Source: Sandaracinobacteroides saxicola (GTDB lineage Bacteria; Pseudomonadota; Alphaproteobacteria; Sphingomonadales; Sphingomonadaceae). Taken from it: DNA of 64,000 nucleotides. The stretch covers positions 2,232,001 through 2,296,000 of the forward strand of contig NZ_CP059851.1 of NCBI RefSeq assembly GCF_014117445.1. Direction: 5' to 3'. The notes below the pieces were generated by a model. It searched no databases and had not been told where the DNA came from. It saw only the letters and a program-made list of their open reading frames with translations. Shown in pieces: positions 37,013 through 45,516 of the stretch. Within the stretch, counting starts at the first letter, position 1; the number at the start of each line of letters is the position of its first letter. The translations under genes and the position numbers were made by a program.

Positions 37013-38809
37013 GTGTTTCCCCCGCCACCCCCCGCCGCCCGCGACTGCCTCACCCGCATCTTCGGCTTTGCCGATTTCCGCCCCTCCCAGGGTGCAATCG
37101 TCGGCGCGCTCTGCGCCGGGCAGGATGTCGCCGCCATCATGCCGACGGGCGCCGGCAAATCGCTCTGCTACCAGATCCCCGCCCTGGTCCGCCCCGGCAC
37201 CGCCCTCGTCATCTCGCCGCTCATTGCCCTCATGCAGGACCAGGTGCGCGCCTTGACCGGCTTCGGCGTCCGCGCCGCCAGCCTCACCAGCGCCGACCCG
37301 GCAGACGCGCAGGCCCGCACCCGCGCGGCGCTCGAACGCGGCGCGCTCGACCTGCTGTACGTCTCCCCCGAACGGCTCGCCACGCCGGCCTTCCAGTCGC
37401 TCCTCGCCACCACGCGAATCGCGCTGGTGGCGGTGGACGAGGCACATTGCGTCTCCGAATGGGGCCATGATTTCCGCCCCGAATACCGCCTCATCCGCGG
37501 CGTCCTCGATTCGCTGCCGAACGTCCCGCGCATCGCGCTCACCGCCACCGCCGACGCCAACACCCGCGCCGACATCTGCGCCAACCTGGGCATCGATCCC
37601 GCGAACATGCTGGTCGCCGGCTTCGACCGGCCCAACATCACCTACCGGGTCGAACCCCGCCGCAACCCCCGCGCCCAGATCACCGCCTTGTTGCAGAAAC
37701 ACCCGCAGGCGTCCGCGATCATCTATTGCCGCAGCCGCGCCCAGGTGGACCAGATCGCCGACGCGCTCGCCGCCGCCGGCTTCCCGGCGCTGCCCTACCA
37801 CGCCGGGCTGGACGCCCCCACCCGCAGCGCCAACCAGGCGCGCTGGGCCGCCGAACCCGGCCAGATCATGGTCGCCACCGTCGCCTTCGGCATGGGCGTG
37901 GACAAGCCAGACGTCCGCCTCGTCATCCACCTCGGCCTGCCCAAAAGCATCGAGGGCTATTATCAGGAAACCGGCCGCGCCGGGCGGGACGGCGACCCCG
38001 CCACCGCGGTCACCCTGCACGGCAGCAGCGACATCAGCCGCAACCGGCAATGGCTGGACGAGATCGAGGACCCCGCCCGCCGCGCCATCGAGGCCGAGCG
38101 CCTGGCCGCGCTGCTGCGCTTCGTCGAGGCCACCGGCTGCCGCCGCGTCCCCCTCCTCGCGCATTTCGGCGATTCGCCGGCGCCGTCCTGCCGCGCCTGC
38201 GACAATTGCCTGTCACCGCCGCGCCTCAGCGACCTCACCGAACCGGCGCGCAAGCTGCTCTCCGCCGTCTATCGCACCGGGCAGCGCTTCGGCATCGCCC
38301 ACCTCACCGACGTGCTGCGCGGCCAGGCCACGCCGCGTGTCAACGATCTCGGCCACGACCGGCTGCCGCTGTTCGGCATCGGCGCCGACCTGCCCAAGAC
38401 CGCCTGGGCCGCCCTTGCCCGCACGCTGGAGGCCGAGGAAGCGCTGCTGCGCGATGCCGACCATCACGGCCTCCGCCTCGGCCCCGCCGCGCGCGCCATC
38501 CTGAAGGGCGAACGCAGCGTGCGCGTCGCCGACAGCGCGCTGGCGCCCAGGGCGAAACGCGAACGCCGCCGTGATCGCGGCACCCCCGCCGACAGTTCCG
38601 ACCCCCGGTTTGAGCGCCTGCGCGCGCTGCGCCGCGAGCTTGCGGTCGCCGCCGGCGTGCCCCCCTACGTCATCTTCCACGACAGCGTGCTGCACGCGAT
38701 CGTCGCCGCCAACCCGCGCAACCTCGCCGACCTCGCCACCATCCCCGGCGTCGGCGAAGCCAAGCGCGAGCGCTACGGCGCCGCCTTCCTCGCCGCCCTC
38801 GGCCGATGA
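37013..38809 (+). CDS. recQ: ATP-dependent DNA helicase RecQ
   Basis: A 598-residue superfamily-2 helicase for recombination and fork repair. Motifs in order are FRPSQ (0), IMPTGAGKSLCYQIP (I), VAVDEAHCVSEWGHDFRPEY (II), LTATA (III) and YYQETGRAGRDG (VI). A zinc-binding RQC part with CRACDNC comes next, then a winged helix and a C-terminal HRDC domain (FERLRALRREL...ATIPGVGEAKRERYG). The GTG start at 37013 is 48 bp from the divergent phytase-like gene. Confidence 0.96.
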   Translation: MFPPPPPAARDCLTRIFGFADFRPSQGAIVGALCAGQDVAAIMPTGAGKSLCYQIPALVRPGTALVISPLIALMQDQVRALTGFGVRAASLTSADPADAQARTRAALERGALDLLYVSPERLATPAFQSLLATTRIALVAVDEAHCVSEWGHDFRPEYRLIRGVLDSLPNVPRIALTATADANTRADICANLGIDPANMLVAGFDRPNITYRVEPRRNPRAQITALLQKHPQASAIIYCRSRAQVDQIADALAAAGFPALPYHAGLDAPTRSANQARWAAEPGQIMVATVAFGMGVDKPDVRLVIHLGLPKSIEGYYQETGRAGRDGDPATAVTLHGSSDISRNRQWLDEIEDPARRAIEAERLAALLRFVEATGCRRVPLLAHFGDSPAPSCRACDNCLSPPRLSDLTEPARKLLSAVYRTGQRFGIAHLTDVLRGQATPRVNDLGHDRLPLFGIGADLPKTAWAALARTLEAEEALLRDADHHGLRLGPAARAILKGERSVRVADSALAPRAKRERRRDRGTPADSSDPRFERLRALRRELAVAAGVPPYVIFHDSVLHAIVAANPRNLADLATIPGVGEAKRERYGAAFLAALGR

Positions 38810-38903
38810 AGGTCACATGAAGGAAAGTTTAAGGAACGCTTCAATCAGGCGCACGTAATTCCCGTCTCACACCAGCAGATGGTGGATTCGAAGGAGCATG
38901 ATG

Positions 38904-39506
38904 ATGCAGAAAGCCATGATCACCGCCGCCGCTGCCCTGCTGGCCGCCCCGGCGCTGGCCAGCCCGCCGGACTGGGCGCCCGCGCACGGCTGGCGCGGCG
39001 ACCGCGTCCAGTATCAGGACTGGCGCGACCCCGATTTCCGCGACGGTTATCGCAACGGCTATTGGCAGGGCGTGCGCAAGGACGACCGCGACGACTGGCG
39101 CGATGAACGCCGCGCCTACCGCGAGGGTGTGCGCGACGGCCGCCGCTATGAAAAGCGCCATGACGACTGGCGCGACGACCGCCGCGACTGGCGCCAGCAT
39201 TATCGCGGCGATCGCTATTATTACACCCAGGCCTACAACAACGGCTGGCGCTACCAGAATGACCGCTGGTATCGCGGCGACCCGCGTTACAGCCGCAACG
39301 TCGGCTACTGGCGTGGTGACGACGGCCGCTATTATTGCCGTCGCAGCGACGGTACCACCGGCCTCTTGGTCGGCGCGCTGGCCGGCGGCACCCTCGGCAA
39401 CCTCGTCGCCGGCCGCGGCGACAAGCTGCTCGGCAGCGTGCTCGGCGGCGGCATCGGCGCCATCATCGGCAGCGAAATCGACAAAGGTAGTGTTCGCTGC
39501 CGCTGA
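38904..39506 (+). CDS. Exported Arg/Asp/Tyr-rich protein with a glycine zipper
   Basis: A 200-residue protein with a signal peptide (MQKAMITAAAALLAAPALA). A long low-complexity stretch of W/R/D/Y repeats follows (for example DDWRDERRAYREGVRDGRRY). The C-terminus has a two-helix glycine zipper (GLLVGALAGGTLGNLVAGRG, GSVLGGGIGAIIGSEID). It is probably envelope-associated and the role is unknown. Of three ATG codons in a row, the third has the best spacing to AAGGAG. After the stop the last seven codons (KGSVRCR) and the stop occur again. Confidence 0.82.
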   Translation: MQKAMITAAAALLAAPALASPPDWAPAHGWRGDRVQYQDWRDPDFRDGYRNGYWQGVRKDDRDDWRDERRAYREGVRDGRRYEKRHDDWRDDRRDWRQHYRGDRYYYTQAYNNGWRYQNDRWYRGDPRYSRNVGYWRGDDGRYYCRRSDGTTGLLVGALAGGTLGNLVAGRGDKLLGSVLGGGIGAIIGSEIDKGSVRCR

Positions 39507-39560
39507 AGCGGCAAGGGCAGCGTCCGCTGCCGCTGATCGAGTGCATGGGATAGAAGCGAA

Positions 39561-39609
39561 GCCCCTCCCCCGCTTGCGGGGGAGGTGTCAGCAAAGCTGA
39601 CGGAGGGGG
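39561..39609 (+). repeat. Type I double-hairpin repeat
   Basis: CCCCTCCCCCGC-ttg-CGGGGGAGG, GTCAGC-aaa-GCTGAC, GGAGGGGG, between the glycine-zipper gene and the rsmB-like gene. Confidence 0.8.
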
Positions 39610-39633
39610 ACATCCCTGCACACGCCCCACAAA

Positions 39634-39691
39634 ACCCCCTCCCCCCACGTGAGCGCAGCGAACGTAGAGTGGGGGGGACGGGGTGGGGGTC
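39634..39691 (+). repeat. C-rich/G-rich hairpin repeat, variant
   Basis: CCCCCTCCCCCCACgtGAGCGCAGCGAACgtaGAGTGGGGGGG followed by ACGGGGTGGGGGT. It is a third relative of the double-hairpin family, in tandem with the type I copy. Confidence 0.65.
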
Positions 39692-39717
39692 GTGCCGCAA
39701 AGACCAAATCACGTGCG

Positions 39718-40905
39718 TCACCCCCTCCGCCACCGCGCCATGAAAAACCCGTCCGCGCCACCCTCCACCATCCCCGGCAGCACCCGCACCGTGCCATCCG
39801 CCGCGGGCGTCACCCAATCCGGCAGCTCCGCTGTCAGCAGCGGCTCAGCCACCACCCCGGGCGGCGGTGCATGCTCCTCTCCCTCCGCCCGCTCCAGCGA
39901 GCACACCGCATAGACCATTCGCCCCCCCGGCTTCAGCCATGCCGCCGCCCGGGCCCGCAACGCCGCCTGCACCACCAGCAGCGCGCCCAGATCCTCCATC
40001 GCCTTCAGGTGCAGCAGGTCGGGATGCCGCCGGAACACGCCGCTTGCCGAACAGGGCGCGTCCAGCAGCACCGCATCGAACGCCTGCCCCGGTTCCCACT
40101 CCAGCGCATCGGCCACCACGATCTCCGCGCGCAGGTCCGTGCGCGCCAGGTTCGCCTCGATCCGCGCCACCCGCCGCGCCTCCTTCTCCAGCGCCACCAC
40201 ATGCGCCCCGCGCGCCGCCAGCTGCATCGTCTTGCCCCCCGGCGCCGCGCACAGGTCCAGCACGCGCATCCCCGCCACATCGCCCAACAGCGTCACCGGC
40301 AGCTGCGCCGCCACATCCTGCACCCACCAGTCGCCGCTGGCATAGCCGGGAATCGCCTCTACGCCATGGGTCCCCGCCAGCCGAAGATGCCCCGGCAGCA
40401 AGGACACCCCCTCCAGCCCGTCAGTCGCCCGCTGCACCGCCACATCCAGCGGCGGCACCTCGGCGAGCGCCGCGCTCGCCGCCGCCACCATGTCCTCGCC
40501 CCACTGCGCCCGCCACCGCGCCGCCCACGCCGGCGGCAGCGTCGGCACCGGCGGCAATGCCGCGCGCCGCTTGAACAGCGTCGAGAGCACCCCGTGCGCC
40601 AGCCGCCGCGGGCCGCCCGCCAACAGCGGCAGCGCGGTCGCGATCACCGCATGCGGCGGCGTCCCCAGCCGCAGCGCCCCCACCAGCGCCACCCGCAGCA
40701 CCTGCCGCACGCGCACGTCGGGCGCCAGCACCTCGGCCGTCGTGCTGTCGATCAGCGCGTCCAGATCCACCAGCCAGCGCAGCGCCTGCCCCACCAGGGC
40801 GTGCGCCAGCGCCCGGTCATTGCCCTGCGGCAATCCCCCCAGCGCGCCGCCCAGCACCGCGTCCAGCGGCTTCCCCAGCACGGTCACCGCGTGCAGCAGC
40901 TGCAC
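39718..40905 (-). CDS. RsmB/NOP-family rRNA (cytosine-C5) methyltransferase
   Basis: A protein of about 395 residues with an N-terminal NusB-like helical domain and a C-terminal Rossmann methyltransferase. The SAM motif is MRVLDLCAAPGGKTMQLA. The two catalytic cysteines are in DAPCSASG and VYAVCSLERAEGE. It is predicted to make m5C in 16S rRNA. The GTG at 40905 is the only standard start, but conserved-looking sequence (GTPARRAV) continues upstream without a start codon. The real N-terminus may be longer. Confidence 0.85.
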   Translation of the reverse strand: MQLLHAVTVLGKPLDAVLGGALGGLPQGNDRALAHALVGQALRWLVDLDALIDSTTAEVLAPDVRVRQVLRVALVGALRLGTPPHAVIATALPLLAGGPRRLAHGVLSTLFKRRAALPPVPTLPPAWAARWRAQWGEDMVAAASAALAEVPPLDVAVQRATDGLEGVSLLPGHLRLAGTHGVEAIPGYASGDWWVQDVAAQLPVTLLGDVAGMRVLDLCAAPGGKTMQLAARGAHVVALEKEARRVARIEANLARTDLRAEIVVADALEWEPGQAFDAVLLDAPCSASGVFRRHPDLLHLKAMEDLGALLVVQAALRARAAAWLKPGGRMVYAVCSLERAEGEEHAPPPGVVAEPLLTAELPDWVTPAADGTVRVLPGMVEGGADGFFMARWRRG

Positions 40906-40942
40906 CGCCGCCCGCCGCGCCGGCGTGCCCGCGGGATCGCCC

Positions 40943-41779
40943 TCAGCGATTGCCGCCGCCCAGGAACAGGCCGATCCGCTTCATGTAGCTGACCGGGAAC
41001 AGCCGCGTGATCACATCGATGAACCGCGCATCCGGTCCGATCAGCACCCGATGCCGTCGCTTTTCCATGCCCGAGATGATCACCTCCGCGGCTTCCTCCG
41101 GCGTCGTCCGCGCCGCCTTCTCGAACTCGGCGGCACTGTCGATGGCGTTCGGCGTCCCCGGCATGTGCGCGATCTGCTTGGCGTTCCGCGCCACATTGGT
41201 CTTGATGCCGCCCGGGTGCACGCGGATCACCGTCACGTTCGGATCGGTGACCTTCAGCTCCTCATGCATCGCCTCAGTGAGCCCGCGCACCGCGAACTTG
41301 CTGGCGTTGTAGGCCGATTGCGTCGGATAGGCCATCATCCCGAACACGCTGGAAATATTGACGATCCACCCCGACCCCTGCGCCGCCGCGCGGGCGCGGA
41401 CATGCGGCAGCGCCAGCCGGCAGCCTTCCACCACCGCATCGAAATTCACCGCCATCACCCGGTCGAAATCCTCGCGCGGGCAGTCGGCGAACGGCGCCAC
41501 CACGCTCAGCCCGGCATTGTTGATGATGCCGTCCAGCCCGCCGAAGGACGTGACCGCCCCCTCCACCCAGCGCCGCAACGCCGCATGGTCGGTCACATCG
41601 AACGCGGCGCTCGAAACGGGATAATTGCCCAGCAGCCGCACCGTCTCGGCCAGGCCATCGGCGTCCTTGTCGGCGAGCGCAACGCTGGCCCCGCGCCGCG
41701 CCAGTCCCAGCGCCAGCGCCCGGCCGATGCCGCTCCCCGCGCCGGTCACCGCGATCACCTTCCCCTGCAAAGACGCCAT
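40943..41779 (-). CDS. SDR family oxidoreductase
   Basis: A 278-residue short-chain dehydrogenase. Cofactor motif TGAGSGIGRALALGLARRG, NNAG, catalytic Ser in VNISS and the YNASK active-site pair are present. The C-terminal extension with VSYMKRIGLFL resembles SDRs that act on lipophilic substrates at the membrane. The substrate is unknown. AAGGAGGGGTGG precedes the ATG. Confidence 0.9.
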   Translation of the reverse strand: MASLQGKVIAVTGAGSGIGRALALGLARRGASVALADKDADGLAETVRLLGNYPVSSAAFDVTDHAALRRWVEGAVTSFGGLDGIINNAGLSVVAPFADCPREDFDRVMAVNFDAVVEGCRLALPHVRARAAAQGSGWIVNISSVFGMMAYPTQSAYNASKFAVRGLTEAMHEELKVTDPNVTVIRVHPGGIKTNVARNAKQIAHMPGTPNAIDSAAEFEKAARTTPEEAAEVIISGMEKRRHRVLIGPDARFIDVITRLFPVSYMKRIGLFLGGGNR

Positions 41780-41842
41780 CCACCCCTCCTTGTCGTGCCT
41801 TGCGCGAAACCCTAGATGCCAAGGCGGAAAAGGAAACCCCTG

Positions 41843-41992
41843 ATGGCCGACCAGCCCGTTCCGCCAGCCGCCCCGCCACCGGCCGACCCGCCCGAACCCC
41901 CCGCCCTTCCCCCGGAAAAAGGTGGCCGCAAAGGCCCCGAACCCACCCGCTATGGCGACTGGGAGAACAAGGGCATCTGTTCGGATTTTTAA
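41843..41992 (+). CDS. DUF1674 (SDHAF4-type succinate dehydrogenase assembly) protein
   Basis: A 49-residue protein with a proline-rich N-terminus and the conserved C-terminal block GRKGPEPTRYGDWENKGICSDF. This block is the DUF1674 signature and ends in the family's typical Ser-Asp-Phe. Eukaryotic SDHAF4 binds flavinylated SdhA during complex II assembly, so a similar role is inferred. A GGAAA sequence lies before the ATG. It is divergent from the SDR gene. Confidence 0.9.
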   Translation: MADQPVPPAAPPPADPPEPPALPPEKGGRKGPEPTRYGDWENKGICSDF

Positions 41993-42062
41993 GCGGTAAA
42001 CTCACAAAAGTTGCCGCTCCCCAAGCTCCACGCTAAACCTGCTCGGCAGTGAAGGAAGGCTG

Positions 42063-42386
42063 ATGACGGAAACGCCATTCGTAGAACGCAGGTTCGAGCT
42101 CAATGGCGGTGCGTTGACTGTCCGCTTTTTCACGCCATCAAAGGCACCTGGAGGCGAATTCCAGTGCCATTATTTCATAGGATGGCCGGGGCGGGAGGTT
42201 CGCCGGTATGCGTGCGGGGAAGATGGCCTTCAAGCACTCATGCTGGCCCTGCGCACAGTTCATTCCGACCTTGTCCACAGTGATGCTTACAAGGCCGGAC
42301 ACCTTACGTGGTGTGATCAGGCTGATCTTGACCTTCCGCCTACTTGGGGCGTTGGGCCACTATATGACCAGCCCCCACAGCCATAA
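42063..42386 (+). CDS. Hypothetical protein, DUF6968-like
   Basis: A 107-residue soluble protein (RFELNGGALTVRFFTP, FQCHYFIGWPGREVRRYACGEDGLQALMLALRTVHSDL). The last block matches what is remembered of DUF6968 proteins, but this is not certain. Base composition is less GC-rich than the surroundings. The function is unknown. It stands alone between convergent or divergent neighbours. Confidence 0.6.
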   Translation: MTETPFVERRFELNGGALTVRFFTPSKAPGGEFQCHYFIGWPGREVRRYACGEDGLQALMLALRTVHSDLVHSDAYKAGHLTWCDQADLDLPPTWGVGPLYDQPPQP

Positions 42387-42462
42387 GCCTTGGCGGCATG
42401 TTTAGCTTATGGTTCAACGTCGGCATCAGCCGCCATAACCTGACAGACTTTGAGTCTACGGC

Positions 42463-43614
42463 TTAGGTCACAGCCCGCAACGCCGCCCCCAGCCGCGCCA
42501 CCGCCGCGTCCAGCGTCGCCGCCGCCTTGGCATGGCACAGCCGCAGGATGTGCCGCGGGCCATCGTTCTCGTAAAAGGCGCTCACCGGAATCCCCGCCAC
42601 GCCATGGTCGGCGATCAGCCGCGCATTGAACGCCGCGTCATCCATCGCCACGCCCGACGCCGCCAGGTCCACATTCAAAAACCAGGTCGCGTCGGACGGC
42701 AGCACCGCATAGCCCGCCTCCCGCAGCCCCGCCGCCAGCCGCGCCCGCCTGCCCGCGATTTCGGCCCGCATCGCCGCCAGCCAGCCGGCATCGTCCGCCA
42801 GCCCCCGCGCCACCGCCATCTGCAGGGAAGGCGGCGTGGTGAAGGTCAGAAACTGGTGCACCGCCCGCAGCCGCGCGCCCAGCGCCGGCGCCGCGCACAG
42901 CCACCCCACCTTCCACCCCGTCAGCGCGAAAATCTTCCCCGCGCTCCCCACCTTCACCGTCCGTGCCGCCAGCCGCGCATCCGCCAGCATCGACGCATGC
43001 GCCACGCCCGGGTCGAGCACCCACTCCCACACCTCGTCACACAGCAGCCAGGCGTCGTTCGCCAGCACCGCGTCGGCCAGCGCCGCCCGGTCGTCGGCAT
43101 GCAGCCGTGTGCCGCACGGATTGACCGGATCATTCACGATCAGCAGCCGGGCCCCCTCGGCCGCCCGCGCCAGCTCTTGCCGGTCGATGCGCCAGTCCGG
43201 CGGCCGCACCTCGATGGCCCGCACCACGCCCCCCGCCCGCCGCACCAACGGCGCATAGGCATCATAGGCCGGCTCGATGATCACCACCGCATCGCCCGGC
43301 TCCACCAGGGCGAAAATCGCGCACGCCAGCGCCTCGGTCGCGCCGCTCGTCACCGTCACGCCGTCCATGGGCTCGATCGCCAGCCCCAGATGCCGCGCAT
43401 AATGGTCCGCCACCGCCACCCGGAGTTCCGGCAAGCCCGCCATCGGCGGATAATGGTGCGGGCCGTCGATCACCGCCCGCGCCGCCGCCTCCCGCACCGC
43501 CAGCGGCCCGCAGCCATCGGGAAAGCCCTGCCCCAGGTTGATGGCCCCGCTCGCCCGGCACGCGGCGGATGTCGCCTCGAACACCGTGGTCTTCGGCGCA
43601 ATCAGCACGCTCAT
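42463..43614 (-). CDS. Class I/II pyridoxal phosphate aminotransferase
   Basis: A 383-residue fold-I aminotransferase of the kynurenine/methionine aminotransferase type (INLGQGFPDGCGP, HHYPPMAGLPELR). The PLP lysine is in VGSAGKIFALTGWKVGW, and ending RLCHAK carries the substrate-carboxylate Arg (ILRL). The usual NPTG block reads NPCG here. The substrate is not known. Its ATG overlaps the DUF177 gene stop by 4 bp. Confidence 0.88.
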   Translation of the reverse strand: MSVLIAPKTTVFEATSAACRASGAINLGQGFPDGCGPLAVREAAARAVIDGPHHYPPMAGLPELRVAVADHYARHLGLAIEPMDGVTVTSGATEALACAIFALVEPGDAVVIIEPAYDAYAPLVRRAGGVVRAIEVRPPDWRIDRQELARAAEGARLLIVNDPVNPCGTRLHADDRAALADAVLANDAWLLCDEVWEWVLDPGVAHASMLADARLAARTVKVGSAGKIFALTGWKVGWLCAAPALGARLRAVHQFLTFTTPPSLQMAVARGLADDAGWLAAMRAEIAGRRARLAAGLREAGYAVLPSDATWFLNVDLAASGVAMDDAAFNARLIADHGVAGIPVSAFYENDGPRHILRLCHAKAAATLDAAVARLGAALRAVT

Positions 43615-44132
43615 CTCTTCAGCTTCGCGAACGGGCTCGCCGCCAGCCGGTCGCGTTCGATCTGCGCCGCCGCCTCCTCCTCGCTCAGCAGCCGCCGCCG
43701 CACCCCCGCCAGCACCGCCTCGTCCGCGCGCGGAAATGCCGGCAGCGCGAGCAGTAGCGTCTCGGCCACCGCCGCCCCCAGGTCGATCGCCCCGCCCTCG
43801 ATCGGCACCACATCCAGCTCGTCGTCGGCCAGCTCCACCTCCTCGCCGGGTGCCAGCACCGCGAAGCGCAGGCTCACCGCCTCGTCCACCTCCGCCACCA
43901 CCGGCTCGCCCGACACCACGCAGGCCTGCACCGCGCGCCCCGTCACCCGCCCCGTCGCCACCGCGCCGTCGGCCGTCCGCGCCACCTCCAGCACCGCCTC
44001 CAGCCGCTCCAGCGCAATCAGGTCGTACCGCGCCGCCAGCGCCGCCCGCTGCCTGTCATCCGCCGCCATCCGATAGGGTTGGGCGGTCGCGCCCAAGCGC
44101 TCCAGCGGCACCCGCAGCTCAAAATCGCCCAT
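43611..44132 (-). CDS. DUF177 (YceD-like) protein
   Basis: A 173-residue acidic protein of the YceD/DUF177 group (ELRVPLERLG at the start, GRVTGRAVQACVVSGEPV and VEVADDELDVVPIEGG-like region in the middle). Homologues are linked to 23S rRNA accumulation and usually precede rpmF. Here the gene sits between the bc1 chaperone and an aminotransferase. It overlaps the upstream gene by 14 bp. Confidence 0.85.
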   Translation of the reverse strand: MGDFELRVPLERLGATAQPYRMAADDRQRAALAARYDLIALERLEAVLEVARTADGAVATGRVTGRAVQACVVSGEPVVAEVDEAVSLRFAVLAPGEEVELADDELDVVPIEGGAIDLGAAVAETLLLALPAFPRADEAVLAGVRRRLLSEEEAAAQIERDRLAASPFAKLKR

Positions 44133-44631
44133 TCAGCAGCGCCTCCCCCGGCAGCGCGTCCAGGCGCGCCTTCAGCGCCACCACCGCCGCCGCCAGCTCC
44201 GCCGGCGCCGTCTCATCGGGCGCCGCCCCGCGCCACACATTGCGCACCAGCGCCGCCGCCAGCGCCGCCCTGTCCGCCTCCGGCTCCAGCGCCCGGCGAT
44301 AGCCGTCGATCCGCCCGCCCAGCGAGCCGGTCACCTTCCCCATATGCTTGCCGATCACCATGTCGCCGATGCCCAGTTGCCGCAGGCTCCCGTCCATGTC
44401 GTCCACGAAACTCTCGGTCAGCCAGGCGCTGTCCTGCAACGCCCCCTCGCGCTCGAACCGCAGCATCACCAGGCTCGTCACCAGCGCCACCATGTCGAAC
44501 CGGCCATCCACCGTGTCCGGCACGCCGTGGCGCAGATACCAGCGCTCCTCCCGCGCCACGCGCACAATGGCGTCCCACAGGTCGGCGCGCTCGCGGCGCT
44601 TCGGCGTGAACAGGCGGGTCAGGAATGACAT
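44119..44631 (-). CDS. Ubiquinol-cytochrome c chaperone (Cbp3/UQCC1 type)
   Basis: A 170-residue helical protein of the CBP3 family (LWDAIVRVAREERWYLRHGVPDTVDGRFDM, FVDDMDGSLRQLGIGDMVIGKHMGK). It assists assembly of the cytochrome bc1 complex. It is divergent from bamE with 78 bp between the starts, and it overlaps the DUF177 gene. No clear Shine-Dalgarno is present before the ATG. Confidence 0.9.
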   Translation of the reverse strand: MSFLTRLFTPKRRERADLWDAIVRVAREERWYLRHGVPDTVDGRFDMVALVTSLVMLRFEREGALQDSAWLTESFVDDMDGSLRQLGIGDMVIGKHMGKVTGSLGGRIDGYRRALEPEADRAALAAALVRNVWRGAAPDETAPAELAAAVVALKARLDALPGEALLNGRF

Positions 44632-44709
44632 GGTCTTGCCGTGCCGCAGCGCCTTCCCTATGGCAAGCGCACAGGTGGGCCGCGACCGGGCGGAGCAAAG
44701 GGTGTGTCG

Positions 44710-45159
44710 ATGCGTCTCATGTTGATCAGTGCGGTGCTGGCCGCGGGCCTGCTCCCGGCCTGCACCCGCATTCCCATCTCCGAAGGCTATGTCGCGGACG
44801 AGCAGCTGCTCGCCTCGGTGCAGCCCGGCGTCGACAACAAAAGCTCGGTGCAGCGCACCCTGGGCCGCCCCACCATGGCCGCCCAGTTCGACGGCCGGCA
44901 ATGGTATTACATCAGCCGCAACTCGAAACAGCTCGCCTTCCTCCGCCCCGTCCCCAGCGCGCAGAGCATCCTGATCATCACCTTCGATGCCAAGGACGTG
45001 GTGCAGAAGGTCGAACGCCGCGGCCTGGAACAGGTCGCCAGCATCACCCCCAACCCCGACAAGACCCCCACGCTGGGCCGCGACGAAAGCCTGCTCGACG
45101 ACCTGTTCGGCAACATCGGCCAGTTCGGCGGCGTCCCGGCCGGCGGGCCGCCGCAATAG
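44710..45159 (+). CDS. bamE: Outer membrane protein assembly factor BamE
   Basis: A 149-residue lipoprotein with signal MRLMLISAVLAAGLLPAC (lipobox LPAC) and the BamE/SmpA fold (GYVADEQLLASVQPGVDNKSSV, TLGRPTM, WYYISR). It stabilises the beta-barrel assembly machine at the outer membrane. The last base of the stop codon is the first base of a structured repeat element that carries a terminator. Confidence 0.93.
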   Translation: MRLMLISAVLAAGLLPACTRIPISEGYVADEQLLASVQPGVDNKSSVQRTLGRPTMAAQFDGRQWYYISRNSKQLAFLRPVPSAQSILIITFDAKDVVQKVERRGLEQVASITPNPDKTPTLGRDESLLDDLFGNIGQFGGVPAGGPPQ

Positions 45160-45350
45160 GCCAAGGCGGCTCGCGCTTTGAAGGACCGTCGGTCCGAAAC
45201 GCGCGAGACTCGCCGCAGTGCCCGGCCGGCATGCAGGCGAGCCGGCTCGCCTGACATGGCCGACGAGTCGGCTCCGCCGACATTTTCTTTCTTTTCTTCA
45301 CCTCCCAGCGGACTCGGTGGCTTCGCCGCCGGCCGCATCGGCAAGGCCCC
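45159..45350 (+). repeat. Multi-hairpin 3'-end element, copy A
   Basis: Shares GGCCAAGGCGGC, GACTCGCCGCAGTGCCCGGCC, ACATGGCCGAC and a T/C-rich tract with copies B (47351-47773, minus) and C (62506-62766). Its hairpins differ in sequence but not in position: CTCGCG...CGCGAG, AGGCGAGC/GCTCGCCT, GTCGGC/GCCGAC and GGTGGC/GCCGCC. It begins at the bamE stop. The right end is not clear and copy A lacks the distal block shared by B and C. Confidence 0.75.
45267..45287 (+). terminator. Terminator hairpin of copy A (bamE)
   Basis: GTCGGC-tcc-GCCGAC followed by ATTTTC and a T/C-rich tract, about 110 bp after the bamE stop. Confidence 0.7.
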
Positions 45351-45421
45351 CACACGTATATCCTCTGAGTACAGTGAACAGAAAAGGGCAACCCCGCGTC
45401 AGCGAGCCGGTGTAGCTGCCA

Positions 45422-45489
45422 CACCCCTCCTGCGCTGCGAAGCAGACAGCGGGAGGGGCGACTCGGCGACAGCCGAGCGGGGGTGGGTG
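45422..45489 (+). repeat. Type II double-hairpin repeat
   Basis: CACCCCTCCTGC-GCTGC-gaa-GCAGaCAGCGGGAGGGG, CGACTCGGC-gaca-GCCGAG, CGGGGGTGGGTG. The same plan as 35860-35928 with altered stems. It lies before the 3' end of the convergent DNA methyltransferase gene. Confidence 0.78.
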
Positions 45490-45516
45490 CCTCCTCCGCA
45501 TGAGTGCACCACCCCC

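Noticed and set aside
39649-40992. Long open frame opposite the rsmB-like gene
   Set aside because: Arg/His/Pro-rich shadow with no start signal; rsmB-like motifs are on the other strand.
42271-42280. DnaA-box-like TTGTCCACAG
   Set aside because: A single match inside a coding sequence, far from the base-skew change and with no partner boxes.
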